Part shown: one piece after another, positions 13,801 to 17,931 of the stretch
Position numbering within the stretch: the first letter of the stretch is position 1
Layout of the letters: the number at the start of each line of letters is the position of its first letter
Assembly: GCA_009779455.1 (NCBI GenBank)
Contig: WREG01000014.1
Span: 1-17,931 of the forward strand
Length of the DNA: 17,931 bases
DNA from: Oscillospiraceae bacterium
GTDB taxonomy: Bacteria > Bacillota > Clostridia > Oscillospirales > Acutalibacteraceae
Direction of reading: 5' to 3'
Notes under the pieces: model-generated
Database searches by the model: none
The model's input: the letters and a program-made list of their open reading frames with translations, nothing else
Told to the model about the DNA's origin: nothing
Position numbers and translations under genes: made by a program

Positions 13801-14186
13801 GTGTCTTTTGTTGAAAAATAAGGGCTGACACAGTGCCGTCACCTGTCTTTTTAAAAACTATAGAAGGGCATCGTCCGGGTGAACAGCTCCTTAAAAACGG
13901 TTTGTTCCTATTAGGGATAGCTACGCATCCTGTTCAAGACAAGCATGGACACAACGATTACTATTATGATTTAAGGGTGTTCGATAATTTATTTACATTG
14001 TTAATATCATCTGTAATACCCGGAATACTGGAAGATAGGGTCACAGAGACATATGATTTATGCTTATATGGCGATAAAGTAATGACCTATGAGCATTTTG
14101 ACGATGTTATCAAATCAAGGGATGAAACATACCATATCTTAGGGAGGTTCTACAAAGAATATAAGGATGTGATAGATCGACGGTAA
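13801..14186 (+). pseudogene. Short gene, Zn-phospholipase/DUF6765-like fragment, possibly frameshifted
   Basis: A 117-residue frame can start at GTG 13833 (AAGG 9 nt upstream). A better ribosome site, GGGGAGGT at about 13783-13790, instead serves GTG 13801, whose frame (MSFVEK) stops after six codons at an A5 run. One base of slippage there joins it to the longer frame (MSFVEKIRADTVPS). The visible protein has GIATHPVQDKHGHNDYYYD, a His/Asp-rich helix like that of zinc-dependent phospholipase C-type or DUF6765 proteins, but far too short for either family. Base composition is AT-rich compared with the neighbours. It could be a decayed remnant, a genuine 117-residue gene, or a frameshifted coding sequence. 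Function is not assignable. Confidence 0.5.
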
Positions 14187-14231
14187 ATATATCTCTTTTT
14201 TTAGTAAATTTTAATGAGGGGAGGTGTACTC

Positions 14232-14339
14232 ATGGATTTCTTTCAAGCTATCGTAATGGGTATTGTTAGCTTCTTTACAGGTATCATAAATTTTTTCACT
14301 TTATTAAATCCTTTTAATCCTGACAATATTTGGTTTTGA
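14232..14339 (+). CDS. 35-residue hydrophobic peptide
   Basis: ATG 14232 is preceded by one of the strongest ribosome sites in the window (AGGGGAGGTG, about 6 nt away) and runs 35 codons to TGA. The peptide starts MDFFQAIVMGIVSFFTG, is rich in Phe and Ile through residue 24, and ends NPFNPDNIWF. It has no signal-peptide cleavage site and almost no charge (two Asp, no Lys or Arg). It would form one membrane or surface-active helix. It lies 45 nt after the short gene and 33 nt before the converging terminator. Possible roles are a small membrane protein, a toxin-like peptide or a modulin-like peptide; I do not recognise a family. Confidence 0.6.
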   Translation: MDFFQAIVMGIVSFFTGIINFFTLLNPFNPDNIWF

Positions 14340-14389
14340 AATAAAGCGGAAAAGTTGCCGTAATTGGAGTTGTTGACAAAGCAAGTAAA

Positions 14390-14423
14390 AAAGAACGGAT
14401 TTGAATTTTCAAATCCGTTCTTT
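14390..14423. terminator. Bidirectional terminator between convergent units
   Basis: A perfect 14-bp stem (AAAGAACGGATTTG at 14390-14403, CAAATCCGTTCTTT at 14410-14423) has a 6-nt loop. The minus strand continues TTTTACTT, the plus strand AATTT after the terminal TTT. It separates the small-peptide gene from the aldo/keto reductase operon. Confidence 0.8.
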
Positions 14424-14449
14424 AATTTCGTAAGCGACAAATCGTCAGT

Positions 14450-14475
14450 AACACAAGGGGACAGTTCTCTCGTGC
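14450..14475. repeat. REP-like imperfect hairpin remnant
   Basis: The segment AACACAAGGGGACAGTTCTC followed by TCGTG forms an imperfect CACAAG/CTCGTG stem. It resembles the interspersed GGGGACGGTTCT-type palindromes found in many Clostridia near REP-associated transposases. Only one copy is present and no transposase is nearby. Confidence 0.35.
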
Positions 14476-14514
14476 GGATAAAATCAAAACCGAAATGAAA
14501 TTACAATATTTTAA

Positions 14515-15648
14515 TTATAAAAACAATTTTGCCGCTTCCCTCATATTTTTTATAACAGGCACCCCGAAAGGGCAGCGGCTTTCGCAGCTGCCGCAGCCGG
14601 TGCATTCGTTTTTGCCGCTTAAATAACGGGTGCGGACAGACGGGGGTATATTTGACGGGTCCAGGCGGGCGATATCCAGGCATTTGTTGACCGACGCAAC
14701 ATCAATCCCTGCCGGGCAGGGCAGGCAATGGCCGCAATACACGCAGCTGCCTCTAAAATCGCTGCGTACGGAACCGATAACTTCAGCGTAATCCTTTTCC
14801 GCCGCTCCGGCATCAAAATATCTCATTGCGCCCTCCGCCTCGGCCCGGGTACGGCATCCCGGCAGCACGCTTGCCACAGCCGGCCTTGACAGCGCGTAGT
14901 GGATGCATTGCGCGGCGGTCAGCGGTTTTTCAAAGGGCGTGTGCTCAGGCGACAGCAGCTTTCCCGCGCCGAAGGCCTTCATTGCGGTAATCCCGATTTG
15001 CTTATGCTCGCAAAGCTTGTAAAGCTCGGCCCGTTTAGGGTCAAGCCCCCTGAAAAGCCGCGGGGAAAAGCCCGTGTCAAAATGCTCCAGGATATTCTCC
15101 CCCGGCGGCAGCATATCAAACGCGGGGTTAATGCTGAACATCAGCATTTCAGGCAAGCCCGTATCAATCACTTTGGCGGCGGTTTCGGGATTATGCGAGC
15201 TGAACCCGATATGCCTTATATCCCCCTGCGTTTTCAACCGCTCCACGTAAGCTGCAAAGCCCGTTTCAAATACATTTTTATAGTCGTCATCCGAGTCGAT
15301 AAAAAACATCATCCCGAAATCAATATAGCCGCCGAAGGTTCTCAGCAGATCCTCAAAATATCTTTGGACGACAGGCAGTTCACGGCTTATGTCATACTGC
15401 CGGTTGACGTCCGTTGAGCCTATATGCCCCTGTATCATGATTTCGCCGCGCCGTGGTCCCAAGGCTTTCGCTATATTTTGACGAACCTCGCTGCCTGGCA
15501 TAAACACGTCAAAAATGTTGACGCCGTATTCAAGCGCCGCGCTTACCGTTTCTTTGACCTGCTCATACGGCTTGCCGTCAAGATGTTCGCATCCCAGCCC
15601 GATAACTCCGGCTTTAAGGCCCGTTTTGCCGAGCTCTCTATATTCCAT
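14515..15648 (-). CDS. Aldo/keto reductase-like protein with C-terminal two-cluster ferredoxin domain, 377 aa
   Basis: The N-terminal 280 residues are an AKR (TIM-barrel) domain, starting MEYRELGKTGLK and with IRHIGFSSHNP at 144-154. The C-terminus carries two four-cysteine sets, C302/C305/C308/C311 (plus C323) and C349/C352/C355/C359, typical of [4Fe-4S] ferredoxin-like extensions. Family members are presumed oxidoreductases passing electrons between the barrel and the clusters; substrates are mostly unknown. The usual Asp-Tyr-Lys-His tetrad is not kept: Asp47 remains, Tyr is absent from DVFMPGSE, Lys is replaced in IMIQGHIG, and the His position reads MMFFIDS. The ATG has an AGGGTG site within the end of topB, only 2 nt away, so the two are co-transcribed. 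Confidence 0.88.
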   Translation of the reverse strand: MEYRELGKTGLKAGVIGLGCEHLDGKPYEQVKETVSAALEYGVNIFDVFMPGSEVRQNIAKALGPRRGEIMIQGHIGSTDVNRQYDISRELPVVQRYFEDLLRTFGGYIDFGMMFFIDSDDDYKNVFETGFAAYVERLKTQGDIRHIGFSSHNPETAAKVIDTGLPEMLMFSINPAFDMLPPGENILEHFDTGFSPRLFRGLDPKRAELYKLCEHKQIGITAMKAFGAGKLLSPEHTPFEKPLTAAQCIHYALSRPAVASVLPGCRTRAEAEGAMRYFDAGAAEKDYAEVIGSVRSDFRGSCVYCGHCLPCPAGIDVASVNKCLDIARLDPSNIPPSVRTRYLSGKNECTGCGSCESRCPFGVPVIKNMREAAKLFL

Positions 15649-15650
15649 AT

Positions 15651-17846
15651 TTAATCACCCTTGTTTATTTCTTTCCATTTCGCCAATTGGTCGGCAAGCG
15701 CCGACTGCCCGGGATTCATGTTCTGCCTGTTTTGCGAGTCCATGTATTTTCTCACGTCGTTTTTGTTCGCCCCGGCCGCCGCACGGCGCTTTTCAAAGTC
15801 CGAAAGGCGCTCCCTGTGGCCGCAGATGCATACGAACATCCGCTTTTCGCCCTCGCCGCGCAGCTCCAGCTTTTTATGGCAGTTGGGGCAGCGCGAATTG
15901 GTCTCGACGGATATGCTTTCGCGGTACCCGCATTCACGGTCGGGGCAAATCCGCATAAGCCCCTTTTTCCCTTTGACTTCAAGCAAAAATTTATCGCATT
16001 CCGGGCATTTTTGCCTTGTCACGTTGTCGTGGACATATTTCGCGTCGCTTGCGATAACCGAAGATACAAGCTTTGACGAATATTGACGCATTTGCTCGAC
16101 AAATTTATCGCTTTTTGCCATTCCCCTGCTGATAAGGGACAGCTCCTGCTCCCATTTCCCGGTAAGCTCCGCTGATTTGAGATCAGGCGGGACGATATCA
16201 ATGAGCTGCATCCCTTTTGAAGTCGGCAGAATATCCTTCCCGCTGCGTTCGATATAAAAAGAGGAGAACAGTTTTTCTATGATGTCGGCGCGGGTGGCAG
16301 GCGTCCCCAAACCGCTTGTCGTTTTTAAAATGCTGCGCATTTCGCTGCTCATCTCAGTATTTCCGGGGTTTTCCATAGCCGTGAGCAGGGTAGCCTCGTT
16401 ATATCTTGCGGGAGGCTTTGTTTTCCCCGTTTCTATACCGCAGGATTTGATGTCAAGCTTATCCCCTTGACGGATTTGCGGCAGTGCCTGTTCCTTCATA
16501 TCGTTGTCATTGCTGTCTTCGTCATCATCTGTAAAGGTCTGCCCATATACAGACTTCCATCCGGGTGTTTTTATGATTTTTCCCTTTGCGAAAAAATTTT
16601 CTTTGCCGGCCGATATGGCCAGCTTGGTTTCCTCGTATTCAAACGCGGGCGACAGCACCGCAAAAAAGCGGCGCACGACAAGATCGTAGATATTGCGCTC
16701 TTCGGGCGTAAGATTGGAAATATAAACCGGCTCCTCGGTGGGTATAATTGCATGGTGGTCGCTGACCTTGCTGTTATCGACAAGATATTTTACGGAAAGC
16801 GGGCGGTTTTTGAGAATAGCCGACGCCGCTTCCTTATATGAGCCGAACGCGACGCTTTTCAGGCGTTCGGGCAGGGTGGCGACAATATCGTCGGTGATAT
16901 ACCTCGAATCGGTGCGCGGGTAGGTGAGCAGCTTGTGCCGTTCGTACAGCGACTGCATCAGGGAAAGGGTCTGTTTTGCGGAATAGGCGTATTTGCGGTT
17001 GGCATCCCGCTGAAGCTCCGTGAGGTCATATGCGGCGGGCGGGGCTTTGTGCTTGTATTGCTTATTGATTTCCGTGACAACGGCCTGTTTCCCCTCAATA
17101 TTCTGCAAAATGGCCTCGGCGGCGGCGCGGTCAAACATCCGCGAACTGCCTTTGCCGTTCATCCATACGGCGGAAAACGAGCCGAACTTGGCTTTGACCG
17201 TATAATATTCCTTTGGGACAAAATTTTTAATCTCCTGTTCTCTTGCCACAATCATTGCCAGCGTAGGCGTTTGCACTCGCCCCGCCGAAAGGCCGGCGCT
17301 GTGTTTGCAGGTCAAAGCCCTTGTTACGTTTAAACCGACAAGCCAGTCCGCTTCAGCCCGCGATACCGCAGACAAAAACAGGTTATAATAATCAGCGGCA
17401 GGTTTGAGGTTTTTGAACCCCTCCCGCACGGCTTTATCGGTCTGGGACGATATCCAAAGCCGTTTCATTGGTTTCGAGCAGCCCGCCTTCATCAATATCC
17501 AGCGGGCCACAAGCTCCCCCTCGCGCCCCGCGTCGGTCGCGATGATGATTTCGGTGATGTCCGCCCGTTTCAGCAGGCTCTGCACAACATTGAATTGCTT
17601 TGAGGTCTCTTTGATCACCACAAGCTTCATTTTTTTCGGCAGCATGGGCAATTGTTCAAGGCTCCATTGCTTATATTCTTTGTTATAGCTTTCCGGGTCG
17701 GCCAAAGTGACAAGATGCCCCAGCGCCCAAGTGACGATATACCGCTCTCCCGTGATGCAGCCCTGCCCGTTTTGCCTGCACCCCAACACCTTTGCAATTT
17801 CCTTGGCTACCGACGGTTTTTCAGCCAATACCAATGATTTTCCCAT
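15651..17846 (-). CDS. topB: DNA topoisomerase III (type IA), 731 aa
   Basis: A type IA topoisomerase that cuts one strand, passes the other through and reseals, resolving precatenanes and recombination intermediates. The TOPRIM domain is at the N-terminus (LAEKPSVAKEIA with Glu9; DAGREGEL with Asp105). The catalytic tyrosine is Tyr309 in TYPRTDSRYI, and SAGRVQTPTLAMIV (187-200) is a conserved strand-binding motif. The C-terminus has zinc-ribbon cysteines (C614/C617/C634/C639 and C653/C656/C673/C675), followed by a charged tail. Length fits Gram-positive TopB. ATG 17846 follows directly on the TGA of an upstream frame, so translation is probably coupled. The aldo/keto reductase-like gene begins 2 nt after the stop. 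Nothing looks degraded. Confidence 0.97.
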   Translation of the reverse strand: MGKSLVLAEKPSVAKEIAKVLGCRQNGQGCITGERYIVTWALGHLVTLADPESYNKEYKQWSLEQLPMLPKKMKLVVIKETSKQFNVVQSLLKRADITEIIIATDAGREGELVARWILMKAGCSKPMKRLWISSQTDKAVREGFKNLKPAADYYNLFLSAVSRAEADWLVGLNVTRALTCKHSAGLSAGRVQTPTLAMIVAREQEIKNFVPKEYYTVKAKFGSFSAVWMNGKGSSRMFDRAAAEAILQNIEGKQAVVTEINKQYKHKAPPAAYDLTELQRDANRKYAYSAKQTLSLMQSLYERHKLLTYPRTDSRYITDDIVATLPERLKSVAFGSYKEAASAILKNRPLSVKYLVDNSKVSDHHAIIPTEEPVYISNLTPEERNIYDLVVRRFFAVLSPAFEYEETKLAISAGKENFFAKGKIIKTPGWKSVYGQTFTDDDEDSNDNDMKEQALPQIRQGDKLDIKSCGIETGKTKPPARYNEATLLTAMENPGNTEMSSEMRSILKTTSGLGTPATRADIIEKLFSSFYIERSGKDILPTSKGMQLIDIVPPDLKSAELTGKWEQELSLISRGMAKSDKFVEQMRQYSSKLVSSVIASDAKYVHDNVTRQKCPECDKFLLEVKGKKGLMRICPDRECGYRESISVETNSRCPNCHKKLELRGEGEKRMFVCICGHRERLSDFEKRRAAAGANKNDVRKYMDSQNRQNMNPGQSALADQLAKWKEINKGD

Positions 17847-17931
17847 TCAAATACGCCGCCTTTCGTCCATTCTTTGTAAATCATAACTCAACCGGTTTAT
17901 CCTCATAATCCGCGACAAAATACCGCCTGCC
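17847..17931 (-). CDS. C-terminal end of an upstream gene (partial, unidentified)
   Basis: The minus strand is open from the right edge for 27 codons (AGGILSRIMRINRLSYDLQR, then MDERRRI) and stops with TGA immediately before the topB ATG. This TGA-ATG contact is typical of coupled operon genes. The short tail is basic and helical in character; I do not recognise the family. With so few residues, a chance open frame cannot be excluded. Confidence 0.45.
   Translation of the reverse strand, partial: AGGILSRIMRINRLSYDLQRMDERRRI

Noticed and set aside
14373..14378. TTGACA as a promoter before the convergent terminator
   Set aside because: No -10 box at suitable spacing; the strong hairpin at 14390-14423 follows at once.

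Overview
The window reads as a low-copy chromosomal stretch from an anaerobic Gram-positive bacterium, most likely a Clostridia-type Bacillota. The reasons are strong AGGAGG-like ribosome sites, TTGACA/TATAAT promoters with 17-nt spacing, tRNA genes with encoded CCA, AT-rich intergenic DNA around moderately GC-rich genes, a Gram-positive topoisomerase III, and giant MucBP/DUF11/VWA surface proteins. No phage, transposase or CRISPR genes are present. Lineage below class cannot be fixed from this sequence alone.

Layout. (1) 2-1510, + strand: a protein of the neutral/alkaline ceramidase family, open at the left edge, with its metal ligands kept but the serine nucleophile position apparently lost. 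(2) 1511-2071: a BIME-like pair of GC-rich palindromes; a compact small-RNA-like unit on the minus strand (promoter, hairpin, intrinsic terminator); a facing plus-strand promoter; then a second promoter close to the next gene. (3) 2072-10687, +: one 2871-residue secreted multidomain protein (lectin-like N-terminus, about eight MucBP-like repeats, three DUF11-like domains, three von Willebrand A domains). Two of the VWA domains appear to sit inside DUF11 domains. (4) 10750-11257: terminator, then a tRNA-His/tRNA-Gln pair whose 3' trailer carries a 30-bp tandem array. Each unit looks like a tRNA-Gln gene reduced to its acceptor stem. (5) 11488-13782, +: a secreted double pectate-lyase-type beta-helix protein. 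(6) 13783-14339: a short, possibly frameshifted gene and a 35-residue hydrophobic peptide gene, both AT-rich. (7) 14390-17931, minus strand: a partial gene, topB and an iron-sulfur aldo/keto reductase-like gene packed head to tail as an operon, ending at a bidirectional terminator.

How the parts relate. The two large secreted proteins and the small hydrophobic peptide suggest a locus for surface interaction or glycan contact, but no pathway is evident. The minus-strand operon is housekeeping-like and unrelated. The observations most worth a second look are the collapsed tRNA-Gln array, the VWA-in-DUF11 nesting, and the orphan small-RNA unit facing the giant gene's promoter region.
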